Of a stretch of DNA of 64,000 nucleotides, positions 53,152-63,161 are shown piece by piece. Origin of the DNA: Ignatzschineria sp. RMDPL8A (GTDB lineage: Bacteria > Pseudomonadota > Gammaproteobacteria > Cardiobacteriales > Wohlfahrtiimonadaceae); the NCBI RefSeq assembly GCF_029815055.1, contig NZ_JAPPWA010000002.1:124001-188000 (forward strand), in the 5' to 3' direction. The position numbers and the translations under genes are program-made. The stretch's first letter is position 1. Each line of letters begins with the position of its first letter. The notes under the pieces were generated by a model. It was not told where the DNA came from. It did not search any database and worked only from the letters and a program-made list of their open reading frames with translations.

Positions 53152-54843
53152 TTAATCCTCGTACTCTGAGGCGCGTTCACGCTCAAAAGATTTGCCGTGC
53201 GTTTTGAAATATTCAAGTTCCTCGCGGGTGATCGGGTAGCGCTCCACATCGTTTCTAAATTGAGGCACCGGGCTTTTATAGACAAACCCTACCGCGCTCT
53301 CTTGATTGAGAAGTTGAGAATATTCGGTATAACGCTCGATCGAGGCATCGCGATAGCCCATTAGATTCATAATGATGGAAGGGACCATCATCTGGGTTTG
53401 AATCCCTGAGTTACGGTGCGTTTTTTCAACCAACGGCGCTGTTAAGATGGACTCATCTCCAAAGATTAAAAACGGAACGGTCCCCTCTTCAAGCGTCGTA
53501 TCACGGAGGTCACAATGGGTTTTTTTACCTTTCGGATCTTTGAGTTCTTGCCCATGATCGGAGGTGTAGATCATCGCAATATTCGGGCGATTTTCTAAAA
53601 GTGGGCGAATGTTGTTAAAAAACTCGTTAGTGTTGGCGCGAATGAGGTTTTTATAGGAGTTCATCACCTCGATCGGCTCAGCGCTTTTGAAGTTGGTATT
53701 TTTCATCGCCGGGGTGAAATGCTCTTCAAACCCATAATTTTGAAACGGGAAGTGGGAGCCTTTCGTGCTGACATAGATAAAGGTTTTGTTGCCCGCCTCT
53801 TTTTGAAGAATCTCCTCGATCACCGGAACGATATCACCATCGCTTTGAAGGTGGCTGCCGGGAATCACATTCACCGCTTTTAACTCTTCATCAGTATAGA
53901 AATTGTGGCCTTTGGCATTGTGTTGCGCGTCGATTAGATAGGGAGTGTAACCGGCATTGATGGCGATCTCCCAGATCGATTCCTTGGTTAAAAAGAGATC
54001 GCTCGGTTCTTTGCCAAGGCGCGGGGCTTTTCGCATCGCAAGATTTGACGATTCACTGCAGTTTCCAAAGGACATAGTATAACCGAAATTCAAGTAGTGC
54101 GCGGGATCAAACTCAAGAAGCGCCGGTGTTGTACCTTGCGGGTTATTGAGGTCAATCATATCGGCGCGAATCGATTCATCTATCACAAATAAGATGGTAT
54201 CGCTAATGGGGGCATCAAGATCGTTTTCGGTAAGAATTTCGCGGGGATAATAGATAAAGCTGCGATCTTCCGCGCCAGGGCGATTGAGATAGCCGTAGGT
54301 CACCGCCTGGGCAACGGGCACAAGATAAGAGGCGCGTCCCGATGTTCCGCGACCATTTTTATGAAAGATAAAGTGAAGCATCGCCGCAATGCCGACGCAG
54401 TAGAGAAAGATCGCAAACCCCGTCCACTTCCAATTGAGATAGGTTTTGGGCATCAAAAGAATCGCAATGGTGATGGGAATGTGCATGAGCACCACTTTAA
54501 TAATATCGCTCTGATAACTTTGCGCGGCGTCACTCACCATCGCTTTTGCGGAAAAGAGCGTGCGAAAATCCTCGTAGGTGAGCTCTGTGGAGGTGGAATA
54601 AAAATAGATGAGATAGGGAATCGATCCTGCAAGAAAGAGGATTAAAAACGGAATCCGAATCTTCATGCGGGTAAACGCCAGGAGCTCGACAATCCCGAAC
54701 ACGAGTACAAGCGAGAGGAGGTAGACGGCAAGGCGATCGTATCGCTCGATATTGATGTAATAGATGGCGCGATTTTCAATAAATACTTGGTTAATGAAGT
54801 AAAAACAGAGCGCGACCAGTACGACTTTTCCAAAGACTCGCAT
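53152..54843 (-). CDS. Alkaline-phosphatase-superfamily membrane protein (EptA/LtaS-like)
   Basis: 563 residues. Five membrane helices in the first 170 residues (FGKVVLVALCFYFINQ, YLLSLVLVFGIVELLAF, IPFLILFLAGSIPYLIYF, VVLMHIPITIAILLMP, FAIFLYCVGIAAMLHFIF), then a periplasmic sulfatase domain with metal motif FVIDESIRADMIDLN, FIYVSTKGSHFPFQNYGF, and AMIYTSDHGQELKDP, the D-H pair of phosphoethanolamine transferases. The expected nucleophile segment reads FGNCSESSNLAMRK, where EptA-type enzymes have a Thr, so the catalytic residue must be Ser or Cys here. Likely modifies an envelope glycan or lipid; the substrate is open. Confidence 0.78.
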   Translation of the reverse strand: MRVFGKVVLVALCFYFINQVFIENRAIYYINIERYDRLAVYLLSLVLVFGIVELLAFTRMKIRIPFLILFLAGSIPYLIYFYSTSTELTYEDFRTLFSAKAMVSDAAQSYQSDIIKVVLMHIPITIAILLMPKTYLNWKWTGFAIFLYCVGIAAMLHFIFHKNGRGTSGRASYLVPVAQAVTYGYLNRPGAEDRSFIYYPREILTENDLDAPISDTILFVIDESIRADMIDLNNPQGTTPALLEFDPAHYLNFGYTMSFGNCSESSNLAMRKAPRLGKEPSDLFLTKESIWEIAINAGYTPYLIDAQHNAKGHNFYTDEELKAVNVIPGSHLQSDGDIVPVIEEILQKEAGNKTFIYVSTKGSHFPFQNYGFEEHFTPAMKNTNFKSAEPIEVMNSYKNLIRANTNEFFNNIRPLLENRPNIAMIYTSDHGQELKDPKGKKTHCDLRDTTLEEGTVPFLIFGDESILTAPLVEKTHRNSGIQTQMMVPSIIMNLMGYRDASIERYTEYSQLLNQESAVGFVYKSPVPQFRNDVERYPITREELEYFKTHGKSFERERASEYED

Positions 54844-55037
54844 GGGGGAGAATATCCTTATTCAGATGAATGACGCAAATGGAAGAAATTATAGCGGAAA
54901 GTTGATTTTGACGGTAATTTTATAATGATATAGGTAAAATATTGTAAGGGTTTTGGGTGCGAGTGGCTGGTCGAATCGCCCCTATAAATTGTGTTAAGAT
55001 AACGTTATTAAACACAAGCATAATGACGGTATAGAGT

Positions 55038-56513
55038 ATGATGCAGTTTCAGGATTTGCGTGAATTTATTGCCTATTTAGAGGAAAATGGGGAGCTTAAG
55101 CGGATTGGCCATGCGATCGATCCGGTGCTTGAGATGACCGAAATTAGTGATCGGACTTTGCGGAAAAAAGGGCCGGCGCTGTTGTTTGAAAATCCAGCGG
55201 GGTTTGAGATGCCGGTGCTGACCAATCTCTTTGGAACGCCTGAGCGCGTTGCGATGGGGATGGGGCAAGAGAGCGTCGAGGCGCTCACGGATGTCGGCGA
55301 ATTTTTAGCCTTTTTACGCGAACCTGAGCCGCCAGAAAACTTTAAAGATGCGCTCGATAAAGTGCCAAAATTTAAGCAAGTCTTATCGATGCGCCCGAAA
55401 CAGGTGAAAAAACCGCTCTGCCAAGAGGTGATTATTGACAAAGAGGCGGTGGATCTTTCGAAACTTCCGGTGATGCACTGCTGGCCAGGCGACGCGGCGC
55501 CGCTCATTACTTGGGGACTGACGATTACAAAAGGCCCGCATAAACGCCGTCAAAATATCGGGATTTATCGCCAACAGGTGATCGGTAAAAATCGCATTAT
55601 TATGCGTTGGCTAGCTCACCGTGGCGGGGCGCTCGATTTCCGTGATTTCCAGCTTAAAAACCCAGGCAAACCCTTTCCGGTAGTGGTGGCGCTTGGCGCT
55701 GATCCTGCAACGATTTTAGGGGCGGTTACGCCGATTCCTGATCCACTTTCAGAATATGCGTTTGCCGGCCTTTTACGGGGGAAACGCACCGAGGTCTCAA
55801 AAGCGACGCTCCATCCTGAATTATCGGTGCCGGCGCGTGCAGAGATCATTTTAGAGGGGTATATCTATCCTGAGGATATGGCAGAAGAGGGGCCTTACGG
55901 TGATCACACCGGTTATTATAATGAGACCGACTTTTTCCCGGTGATGACCGTTGAGCGGATTACGCATCGTGAAAACCCGATCTACCATTCAACCTATACC
56001 GGCCGTCCGCCCGATGAGCCTGCGGTGCTTGGCGTTGCGCTTAACGATGTCTTTGTGCCGATTTTGAAAAAGCAATTTCCGGAGATTGTGGATTTTTATC
56101 TTCCGCCGGAGGGGTGCTCTTATCGCATGGCGGTGGTGTCGATTCGGAAGCAATATTCGGGGCACGCCAAACGGGTGATGATGGGGGTTTGGTCCTATCT
56201 ACGCCAATTTATGTATACCAAGTTTATTGTGATTGTGGATGACGATATCAATTGCCGTGATTGGAACGATGTAATCTGGGCGATCACGACGCGAATGGAT
56301 CCGATTCGCGATACGGTGATGGTGGATAATACGCCGATCGACTATCTCGATTTTGCTTCACCGATTTCAGGACTTGGCTCAAAAATGGGGCTCGATGCCA
56401 CCAATAAATGGGAAGGTGAAACGGACCGTGAATGGGGGACACCGATTGTGCAAAATCCGGATGTGGTCGAAAAGATCGATGCGCTGTGGGATGAGTTAAA
56501 GATTTTTGATTAG
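55038..56513 (+). CDS. ubiD: UbiD-family 3-octaprenyl-4-hydroxybenzoate decarboxylase
   Basis: Prenylated-FMN decarboxylase in ubiquinone synthesis. 491 residues (E. coli 497). Seen: [46 protein letters not shown] (in part), [57 protein letters not shown] (active-site Glu region), and [34 protein letters not shown] in parts. A second ATG follows three bases later at 55041. The partner ubiX that makes prFMN is not in the window. Confidence 0.96.
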   Translation: MMQFQDLREFIAYLEENGELKRIGHAIDPVLEMTEISDRTLRKKGPALLFENPAGFEMPVLTNLFGTPERVAMGMGQESVEALTDVGEFLAFLREPEPPENFKDALDKVPKFKQVLSMRPKQVKKPLCQEVIIDKEAVDLSKLPVMHCWPGDAAPLITWGLTITKGPHKRRQNIGIYRQQVIGKNRIIMRWLAHRGGALDFRDFQLKNPGKPFPVVVALGADPATILGAVTPIPDPLSEYAFAGLLRGKRTEVSKATLHPELSVPARAEIILEGYIYPEDMAEEGPYGDHTGYYNETDFFPVMTVERITHRENPIYHSTYTGRPPDEPAVLGVALNDVFVPILKKQFPEIVDFYLPPEGCSYRMAVVSIRKQYSGHAKRVMMGVWSYLRQFMYTKFIVIVDDDINCRDWNDVIWAITTRMDPIRDTVMVDNTPIDYLDFASPISGLGSKMGLDATNKWEGETDREWGTPIVQNPDVVEKIDALWDELKIFD

Positions 56514-56591
56514 CCCCCCCTTAAAAACAACTCAAAAACACCTCAAAAAATGCGGGTCGCACTATACTTATTAGATCAATGATAGAGATAG

Positions 56592-56615
56592 AGAGTCCTT
56601 TTTAAGGGCTCTTTT
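56592..56615 (+). terminator. Terminator of ubiD
   Basis: AGAGTCC (56592-56598) with GGGCTCT (56606-56612; one G-T pair) and a TTTT tail. Confidence 0.65.
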
Positions 56616-56689
56616 ACCCTCAGCAAGGGGATAAATCTAAGTAAGGGATAAAAAACGGTCGGCACCGCTTAAACGCAAAAGGAGTCAGC

Positions 56690-57214
56690 ATGAAACGGTT
56701 GGGATTACTACTGGGAATGGCGCTATGGGTGACAGGTTGCGCGAGCACCTCACTCATCGATTATGCGCCCGATGCGTATTTTGATGCGGAGGTGTCGGAA
56801 ACGACCAAAGCGGAATTGATCGGACAAAAAGGTCTTTTTGGCGGTGAGATCGCCAGCGTCACTCATGAAAATGGTGATACGCTCATTGAATTAACCCGTT
56901 TTGAGCTCAATACGCGCGGGTATCCGATGCGATTTAATCCGGTAGATGGCCATAAAGTGGTGGTGCGCGTCGCCAATTCCCGTATGAATCGAAATTATTA
57001 TGAGCCGGGAAGCCGATTCTCTGCGGTGGGCGAAATCACTGATATCCAATTTGTTACCTTAGCGGGGCGTAAACAGACGCTCATTATGCTCGAATCGGAA
57101 TACTATCGCTTCTGGCCACGGGAAGACCGATTATGGCGCGATGATGATCCATTTTGTTTTAACGCATTTGGGTGCTCATCTTATTATGGAGCGGGATATG
57201 GATTTTGGCGCTAA
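56690..57214 (+). CDS. Slp-family outer-membrane lipoprotein
   Basis: 174 residues. Lipoprotein signal MKRLGLLLGMALWVTGCAS (lipobox VTGC). The mature part GLFGGEIASVTHENGDTLIELTRFELNTRGYPM (in parts) and the GSRFSAVGEITDIQFVTLAGRK segment follow the Slp/YeaY pattern, a carbon-starvation/stationary-phase lipoprotein family. The C-terminus is aromatic-rich with a FCFNAFGC pair of cysteines, which is unusual. AAAGGAG precedes the ATG. A long imperfect hairpin with TTTTATTT follows. Confidence 0.75.
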   Translation: MKRLGLLLGMALWVTGCASTSLIDYAPDAYFDAEVSETTKAELIGQKGLFGGEIASVTHENGDTLIELTRFELNTRGYPMRFNPVDGHKVVVRVANSRMNRNYYEPGSRFSAVGEITDIQFVTLAGRKQTLIMLESEYYRFWPREDRLWRDDDPFCFNAFGCSSYYGAGYGFWR

Positions 57215-57233
57215 TGAAACAAGGTGTATAATT

Positions 57234-57299
57234 GAGCCTGCGCTGACCTGACTCAAAGGATCGTTGTTAGGTCAAACGAGTAGGCGCTCTTTTATTTCC
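57234..57299 (+). terminator. Long hairpin after the Slp-like gene
   Basis: GAGC/GCTC ends and an inner TGACCT/AGGTCA pair, followed by TTTTATTT. A TATAAT just before (57229-57234) means a short independent RNA cannot be excluded. Confidence 0.4.
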
Positions 57300-57407
57300 T
57301 AAATTATGTATAATATCGCTTTATTTTTGAATCGTCCTATACGGAATCGGAGATAATTTGATACTATTTAGGGTTTCTACGGTATACAATTTTTTAAAAG
57401 ATAATCA

Positions 57408-58658
57408 ATGAGTTTATTGGCTTTAGGGATAAATCACAAAACAGCTTCAGTGGATGTGAGGGAGAAAGCGTCGCTCGTGCCAGAGCAGATCGAAGCGTTT
57501 CTTCACCATGCTAAGCAAAACGGAATTGCAGATGAAGTCGTTGTGTTATCGACCTGTAATCGCACGGAGTTTTATATCCAAAATCTCCGCTCAACGTATG
57601 ATGAGTTTATTGAGGTGTGGGCAAATCACTCGAATCTGGAAGCGTCCGAGATTCGCAAATATCTCTATGAGCTAAAAAACGATGAGATGGTCTTTCACCT
57701 TTTTGAAGTGGCATCGGGACTCGATTCACTTATTTTAGGTGAACCGCAAATTTTTGGTCAATTAAAACAGTCGCTGGCCAATTCCGTCCGTCATGGCATG
57801 GTTTCAAAATATCTCCAGCGCCTTTTTCAGCTGAGCTTTTTTGTGGCAAAACGGGTGCGCACGGAGACCAATATCGGTGCTTTTGCGGTATCGGTGGCGT
57901 TTACCGCGGTGCAACTCGCGAAACAGATTTTTGATGGCTTAGAGCGTCATCACGTCCTATTAGTCGGGGCGGGGGAGACCACTGAACTTGTGGCGCGTCA
58001 CCTGTTAGAAGCGGGCGTGACGTCAATCGATGTGGCAAACCGTAGCCTTGATCGTGCGGAAACGATGATTGAGAATTTAGGGCTTAAATCCAATGCCCAT
58101 ACCCTCGATGAAATTCCTGAGCTTTTAAGTCGTGCGGACATTGTGGTGAGCTCAACGGCGGCCAATCATGCTCTCATTACCAAAGAGATGGCGAAAGCGG
58201 CGCTTAAAAAACGTCGTAATAAACCGATCTTAATGATCGACCTTGCGGTTCCGCGCGATATTGAAGCGGCGATCGGATCGCTCTCGGATATCTATCTGTA
58301 TACCGTCGATGATCTCAATTCCATTGTGGAAGATAACCAAAAATCCCGTGAAGAGGCGGCTGAAGAAGCCAAAGCCTTTTTACACGATGGGCTTGCGCGC
58401 TGGAATGCGTGGTATGAGCTCTCGGATTTAGGCGAGGTATTAACGCCGCTCCAAGCGTATGCCGAAGAGAAACGGGCACAAGGGGTGCGCCGTGCGAAGA
58501 GTCAATTAGCGGCAGGGCATAGTATAGATGAGGTGCTCGATCAGCTCTCCAATCAGTTGCTTGGGCGCGTGCTTCATCCGCTTGTGAGTTATCTCAAAAA
58601 AGCCGATGATGACACTCATGAAGCCTTCCTTAAGAAGATTCAGGACGAGTTTAAGTAA
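57408..58658 (+). CDS. hemA: Glutamyl-tRNA reductase
   Basis: First step of C5-pathway tetrapyrrole synthesis: glutamyl-tRNA to glutamate-1-semialdehyde, NADPH-dependent. 416 residues (E. coli 418). LALGINHKTASVDVREK, the catalytic Cys50 in LSTCNRTEFYI, EVASGLDSLILGEPQIFGQLK, the NADPH Rossmann LLVGAGETTELVARHL, DLAVPRDIEAAIG and the dimerisation helix (LGRVLHPLVSYLKK). Promoter elements TTGATA and TATACA (57358-57388, 19-bp spacer) lie upstream. The usual partner prfA is not next to it; hpt follows. Confidence 0.97.
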   Translation: MSLLALGINHKTASVDVREKASLVPEQIEAFLHHAKQNGIADEVVVLSTCNRTEFYIQNLRSTYDEFIEVWANHSNLEASEIRKYLYELKNDEMVFHLFEVASGLDSLILGEPQIFGQLKQSLANSVRHGMVSKYLQRLFQLSFFVAKRVRTETNIGAFAVSVAFTAVQLAKQIFDGLERHHVLLVGAGETTELVARHLLEAGVTSIDVANRSLDRAETMIENLGLKSNAHTLDEIPELLSRADIVVSSTAANHALITKEMAKAALKKRRNKPILMIDLAVPRDIEAAIGSLSDIYLYTVDDLNSIVEDNQKSREEAAEEAKAFLHDGLARWNAWYELSDLGEVLTPLQAYAEEKRAQGVRRAKSQLAAGHSIDEVLDQLSNQLLGRVLHPLVSYLKKADDDTHEAFLKKIQDEFK

Positions 58659-58725
58659 TTTAATTCGAGCGGTTCAAATCTGATACAATAAGCGGTTTAT
58701 CTTTCTTTTAATTTTAGGTAGTTTT

Positions 58726-59280
58726 ATGTCGATTTCATTTGAAGAAGCTCAGGAGATCATTGTCCAATCGGAAGAGATCACCTCACCTGCGGAAGTGCAA
58801 AAAGCGTACGACGAGATGGGAAAACAGATCACTTACGATCTTGAGCTTGCGGACCCTGTGGTGTTTGTTGTATTAAACGGGGCGCTGATTCCTGCGGGGA
58901 ATCTCTTACCACGTCTCAATTTCCCTTTCCAAATTGGATATCTGCACGCGACTCGTTATCGCGGTGAGACAAAAGGGTCAGATGAGCTCGTTTGGATCGC
59001 AGAACCGAGCATCGATGTGAAAGATCGTGTGGTGCTGGTGGTGGAAGATATCTTCGATGAAGGTACGACGTTAGCGGCGATTGTGAAGAATTTAGAAGAG
59101 CGTGGCGCACAAAAAGTTTATTGCGCGGCGTTAATAAATAAAGTTCATGATAGAAAGCCAAAAGAATTTAAAGTAGACTATATTGGGTTAGACGTTCCCG
59201 ATCGATATGTCTTTGGTTGCGGTATGGATTATAATGAATATTGGCGCAACCTACCCGGGATCTGGGCCTTAAAAGAATAA
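58726..59280 (+). CDS. Hypoxanthine-guanine phosphoribosyltransferase
   Basis: 184 residues, salvage of hypoxanthine/guanine with PRPP. The PRPP loop is VVLVVEDIFDEGTTLAAIV (about 105-122), and the hood region DYIGLDVPDRYVFGCGMDYNEYWRN contains the base-binding Asp-Tyr pattern of HPRTs. The catalytic loop around VWIAEPSIDVKDR is present. This is the hypoxanthine-guanine type rather than a xanthine- or adenine-specific enzyme. It lies 67 bp after hemA and 34 bp before tolB, all in one direction. Confidence 0.88.
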   Translation: MSISFEEAQEIIVQSEEITSPAEVQKAYDEMGKQITYDLELADPVVFVVLNGALIPAGNLLPRLNFPFQIGYLHATRYRGETKGSDELVWIAEPSIDVKDRVVLVVEDIFDEGTTLAAIVKNLEERGAQKVYCAALINKVHDRKPKEFKVDYIGLDVPDRYVFGCGMDYNEYWRNLPGIWALKE

Positions 59281-59314
59281 CCAAACAAGACTCTATATGC
59301 GAGGTAACAAGACG

Positions 59315-60592
59315 ATGGCAACCCTTAAAAAACGAACGTATTTACAATCACTCTTTCAGGTCTTTATTATTGCTATTTCGATGCTTACCCTGGCAGAGGC
59401 GCAATTGAAGCTCGATGTCTCAAAAGAGTCAGAAAAGAGCCGTCCGGTGGGACTGGTTCAATCGGAAGGCATCTCAGCAAAGACCCTTGAAGTGGTGATG
59501 AATGACTTACAGCGTTCTGGCCGTTTTTCGCCTAAAAACCTCGCCTATGAATTGGGTCATATTAGTGATGTGAATGCGATCAGCCCCGATCGTTGGCGCA
59601 CCTATGGCGTGAACTATGTGGTGCACTTTAATAAAGTCAATAACCGTGCATTTCGCGTTAGCGTGAGCGATGGGATGACCAATCGCGCTTGGGGTAATCG
59701 TGAATATACCTTCACCTCGCAAAACTCCTCAGAAGAGCGTCGTCAAGCGCACCAAATCGCCGATTATATCTATGAGAGCATCTTAGGTAAAAAAGGGGCG
59801 TTTGATTCACGCATGGCTTATGTGTCGCAAAAAGGGCGTCACTTTTCCCTTGTGATCGCCGATTCTGATGGAGCAAATCCTCAAGTTATTTTAGAATCGC
59901 GTGAACCGATTCTCTCACCTTCATGGTCGCCCGATGGCTCAAAATTAGCCTACGCGTCGCTTGAAGGTCGCCGTAACCAAATTATGATTCAAGACCTTTA
60001 TACCGGTAAACGTTCGGTTGTGATCAGCATGCCTGGGATTAACTCAGCGCCCTCATGGTCACCGGACGGTCGCCGTTTGGTCTTTACCTTATCGAAAGAT
60101 GGGAATCCTGAAATCTATACCGCTAATATTGATGGCTCGAACTTAAAACGACTCACCAATCATTGGGGGATTGATACGGAGCCGGTTTGGTCTTCAGATG
60201 GAATGATCTATTTCACCTCAGACCGTGGCGGAAATCCACAAATTTACAAAATGGACGAAAATGGCGGGAATGCCACTCGAGTCACTTTCCAAGGCAACTA
60301 TAATGGGAATGCAACGATCTCTAGGGATGGAGGGAAGCTTGCGGTGATGCAACGCATCGATCAACGTGGATTTGGTATTGCGGTGATTGATCTGAAAACA
60401 GGCGCGGTTAAGCGTATCACCAATGGCGGGAAAGATGAATCTCCAAGTTTCGCGAGCAACGGGGATATGCTTATCTTCTCCGATGGGCGTGGAACGTTAA
60501 AAACTATCTCGAGTGATGGCAACAATCTTATGAACTTCCCGGGCATCAGCCGTGACGTTCGCAAGCCAGATTGGTCACCATCGATCAAATAA
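59315..60592 (+). CDS. tolB: Tol-Pal system translocation protein TolB
   Basis: Periplasmic beta-propeller that links Pal with the TolQRA motor during envelope constriction. From the ATG at 59315 (SD GAGG at good distance) the product is about 425 residues with a signal peptide ending TLAEA. Then the N-terminal TolB alpha/beta domain, and a six-bladed propeller with repeated SPSWSPDGSKLAY / APSWSPDGRRLVF / EPVWSSDGMIYF units, and SGDGNNLMNF-like ISSDGNNLMNF near the end. An in-frame ATG at 59297 is possible but less well placed. tolQRA are outside the window; pal follows 27 bp later. Confidence 0.95.
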   Translation: MATLKKRTYLQSLFQVFIIAISMLTLAEAQLKLDVSKESEKSRPVGLVQSEGISAKTLEVVMNDLQRSGRFSPKNLAYELGHISDVNAISPDRWRTYGVNYVVHFNKVNNRAFRVSVSDGMTNRAWGNREYTFTSQNSSEERRQAHQIADYIYESILGKKGAFDSRMAYVSQKGRHFSLVIADSDGANPQVILESREPILSPSWSPDGSKLAYASLEGRRNQIMIQDLYTGKRSVVISMPGINSAPSWSPDGRRLVFTLSKDGNPEIYTANIDGSNLKRLTNHWGIDTEPVWSSDGMIYFTSDRGGNPQIYKMDENGGNATRVTFQGNYNGNATISRDGGKLAVMQRIDQRGFGIAVIDLKTGAVKRITNGGKDESPSFASNGDMLIFSDGRGTLKTISSDGNNLMNFPGISRDVRKPDWSPSIK

Positions 60593-60619
60593 ATTTTCAT
60601 AATTAATGAGGTTAAGAGA

Positions 60620-61126
60620 ATGATCAAGAAGCACTTAAAATGGGTATCGTTAGCTGTGGCAACCATGGTTCTATCTGCGTGTACAACGACAGGATCAGGC
60701 ACCTCGGGTAACGCAGGCGGACAAAATGGCGATGATGTGAGCGGATATTACGGTGTAGAAGCGAGTACCTATCACGATGCCAATTACGGTCAACGTGGCA
60801 CAGCGGATCGCGTTATCTACTTTGATTTCGATTCCGATCGCTTACGTTCAGAATCCTACAGTGTGGTAAAAGCGCATTCGGATGCTCTTAAAAGCACTCC
60901 AAATCGTGGCGTATGGTTAGACGGTCATACCGATGATCGTGGATCACACGAATACAACATGGGATTAGGCGAGCGCCGTGGAAACTCTGTGCGTGATGTG
61001 ATGATCTCAAACGGGGTCAATCCTGCACAAATTCGCGTACGTAGCTACGGTAAAGAATTACCAGCAGTAGCGGGATACGACGAAGGCGCATGGGCACAAA
61101 ACCGTCGTGTTGAGATTGTTTACTAA
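60620..61126 (+). CDS. pal: Peptidoglycan-associated lipoprotein Pal
   Basis: Outer-membrane lipoprotein that binds peptidoglycan diaminopimelate and TolB. 168 residues. Signal peptide MIKKHLKWVSLAVATMVLSA with lipobox LSAC, a Gly/Ser linker, and an OmpA-type C-terminal domain: VIYFDFDSDRLRSESYSVV, WLDGHTDDRGSHEYNMGLGERR (TDxxGxxxYNxxLxxRR pattern), and YGKELPAVAGYDEGAWAQNRRVEI. SD GGTTAAGAG upstream. No cpoB follows; a terminator ends the tolB-pal unit. Confidence 0.97.
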   Translation: MIKKHLKWVSLAVATMVLSACTTTGSGTSGNAGGQNGDDVSGYYGVEASTYHDANYGQRGTADRVIYFDFDSDRLRSESYSVVKAHSDALKSTPNRGVWLDGHTDDRGSHEYNMGLGERRGNSVRDVMISNGVNPAQIRVRSYGKELPAVAGYDEGAWAQNRRVEIVY

Positions 61127-61165
61127 GCGGTTTACCCATTCGATAGTGAGTTAATTTAACTCAAG

Positions 61166-61199
61166 AAGCACTCAAGGAAATGCCATTGAGTGCTTTTTT
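61166..61199 (+). terminator. Terminator of tolB-pal
   Basis: AGCACTCAA (61167-61175) with TTGAGTGCT (61186-61194), 10-nt loop, then T6. Confidence 0.88.
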
Positions 61200-61247
61200 C
61201 GTTCATAATAGAGGAGAATTTCTCCAAACTGATTAGGTGATGGATCA

Positions 61248-62987
61248 TTGAAGACGCAGAACATAGCACTCTATAAACGGATATTATCTTATACGCTGGC
61301 CTATCCCGGCACGCTCATCTTAGCGATGATAGCGATTGCCCTTTCGGGCCTCCTTGAAGCGGGGCTCTTTTGGCTATTAAAACCGATTCTTGACGAAGGA
61401 TTTGTCGGGAAGAATGAGGCGTTTATCAAAATGATGCCGTGGATGATTATCGGCATTTATGTGGCGATGAGTACGCTCTCGTTTACCGGAAACGTGGGCA
61501 TGCAGTGGGTGGCGCAAAAAGTGATTGAAAAACTGCGCTATCAGATGTATGACCGGCTATTAACGCTTCCGCAAGCGGAATATGATAAGAAATCCTCTGG
61601 CGCATTTCTCTCAAAGCTCACTTATGATGTCAATCAACTGCTCACTATCAGTTCGATGGCGCTGGTGACGCTTATTAAAGATTCGTTTATCATCGTTGGG
61701 CTTCTCTGCGTGATGTTTTTACAAAATTGGAAGGTGAGTGCGCTTGCCTTTATGATGGCGCCCTTTATCTATTTTGTGCTTAAAACCGTGTCAAATCGCC
61801 TCCGCCGTCTGGCGCGAACCATTCAATCACAGATGGGAACGCTCAATCACATTACCGAAGAGACCATTCGGGGTCACCGTGAAATTAAGCTCTTTTCTGC
61901 TTATAAAGAGATGCGGAATCGCTTCCGAAAGGTGAATAAAGATATTCGCCATCTCAATATGAAAATTGTCTCTGCCTCTGAATTATCGAGCCCGCTTTCG
62001 CAAGTGTTATTGGTGATCTGTGTGGCGGTGGTGATCTGGTATGCCTCGCATCAAGCGGCGCAAGATGAATTTACCGTAGGGGGCTTTTTATCGCTCTTAG
62101 CGGCGATGATCGCACTTCTCAATCCGATTAAACGGCTCACCCGCTTAAATGAAGCCTTGCAACGGGGCTTTGCTGGGGCAGAAGGGGTCTTTGAACTCAT
62201 CGATTCCATTGAAGAACCCAATCGAAAAGGTCATGCCTTTACTAATCTTGAGGGAAAAATCGCCTTTAATGGGGTGGAATTTTATTATCAAGACCAAGAG
62301 CGAAAAGCACTCCGTGGGATTAATCTCACCATCGAACCCCGAGAAACGGTGGCGCTTGTCGGTGGATCGGGGAGTGGAAAGAGTACTTTTGCTAATCTTC
62401 TTGCGCGCTTTTATGAGCCAACCTCCGGTGAGATTTGTGTCGATGAGGTGAATCTTTCGGAGGTGGATCTAGAGAGTTATCGCAATCAGATCAGTTATGT
62501 GGGGCAGAATGTGATTTTATTTGCCGATACCATCGCGAATAATATTGCCTTTGGTCAATCAAAGGTCACAAAAGAGGCGATTATCGAAGCGGCGAAGCAG
62601 GCAAACGCGTATGATTTTATTATGGAATTGCCGGAAGGCTTCGATACGATGATCGGAGAAAATGGGGCAAGGCTCTCAGGCGGGCAACGTCAACGAGTGG
62701 CAATCGCACGGGCGCTCCTTAAAAATTCGCCAATCTTAATTTTAGATGAGGCGACGAGCAGTCTTGATACCGAAAGTGAACGTCTCATTCAAGAGGCACT
62801 TGTGACGCTTTGCCAAAATAAGACGACGATTATTATCGCGCATCGATTAAGTACGATTGAACACGCCGATCGAATCGTGGTGTTTGATCATGGAAAAATT
62901 GTCGAAGAGGGGACTCACCAGTCCCTTTTAGATAAAAATGGTTACTATTCAAAGCTCTATCGAGTTTCTGAAGAAGGTGCCGATTAG
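61248..62987 (+). CDS. msbA: Lipid A export ATP-binding/permease MsbA
   Basis: Flips lipid A-core across the inner membrane. 579 residues (E. coli 582), half-size ABC exporter working as a homodimer: six membrane helices in the first 310 residues, then the nucleotide-binding domain with Walker A GGSGSGKSTFANLLAR, Q-loop YVGQNVILFADTIANNIAF, signature LSGGQRQRVAIARALL, Walker B ILILDEATSSLD and H-loop IIAHRLSTI. The start is TTG at 61248, preceded by AGGTGATGG. lpxK, its usual partner, is not adjacent. Could in principle be another lipid exporter, but length and motifs fit MsbA best. Confidence 0.88.
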   Translation: MKTQNIALYKRILSYTLAYPGTLILAMIAIALSGLLEAGLFWLLKPILDEGFVGKNEAFIKMMPWMIIGIYVAMSTLSFTGNVGMQWVAQKVIEKLRYQMYDRLLTLPQAEYDKKSSGAFLSKLTYDVNQLLTISSMALVTLIKDSFIIVGLLCVMFLQNWKVSALAFMMAPFIYFVLKTVSNRLRRLARTIQSQMGTLNHITEETIRGHREIKLFSAYKEMRNRFRKVNKDIRHLNMKIVSASELSSPLSQVLLVICVAVVIWYASHQAAQDEFTVGGFLSLLAAMIALLNPIKRLTRLNEALQRGFAGAEGVFELIDSIEEPNRKGHAFTNLEGKIAFNGVEFYYQDQERKALRGINLTIEPRETVALVGGSGSGKSTFANLLARFYEPTSGEICVDEVNLSEVDLESYRNQISYVGQNVILFADTIANNIAFGQSKVTKEAIIEAAKQANAYDFIMELPEGFDTMIGENGARLSGGQRQRVAIARALLKNSPILILDEATSSLDTESERLIQEALVTLCQNKTTIIIAHRLSTIEHADRIVVFDHGKIVEEGTHQSLLDKNGYYSKLYRVSEEGAD

Positions 62988-63161
62988 AGTGGATAAAAAA
63001 CGATTTTCCTCAAGGGTTGGAAATTGAATGATTTAGGCCAATCCGGGGGAAAATAAAATATGTTTTTATCTTGTAAATAGGGTATTATAGGAAACAAATT
63101 GAGCTGTTAAGGTTACAGTATATTTGTTATCTATATTGTTTTTATTAATTGGAGAGAATTT

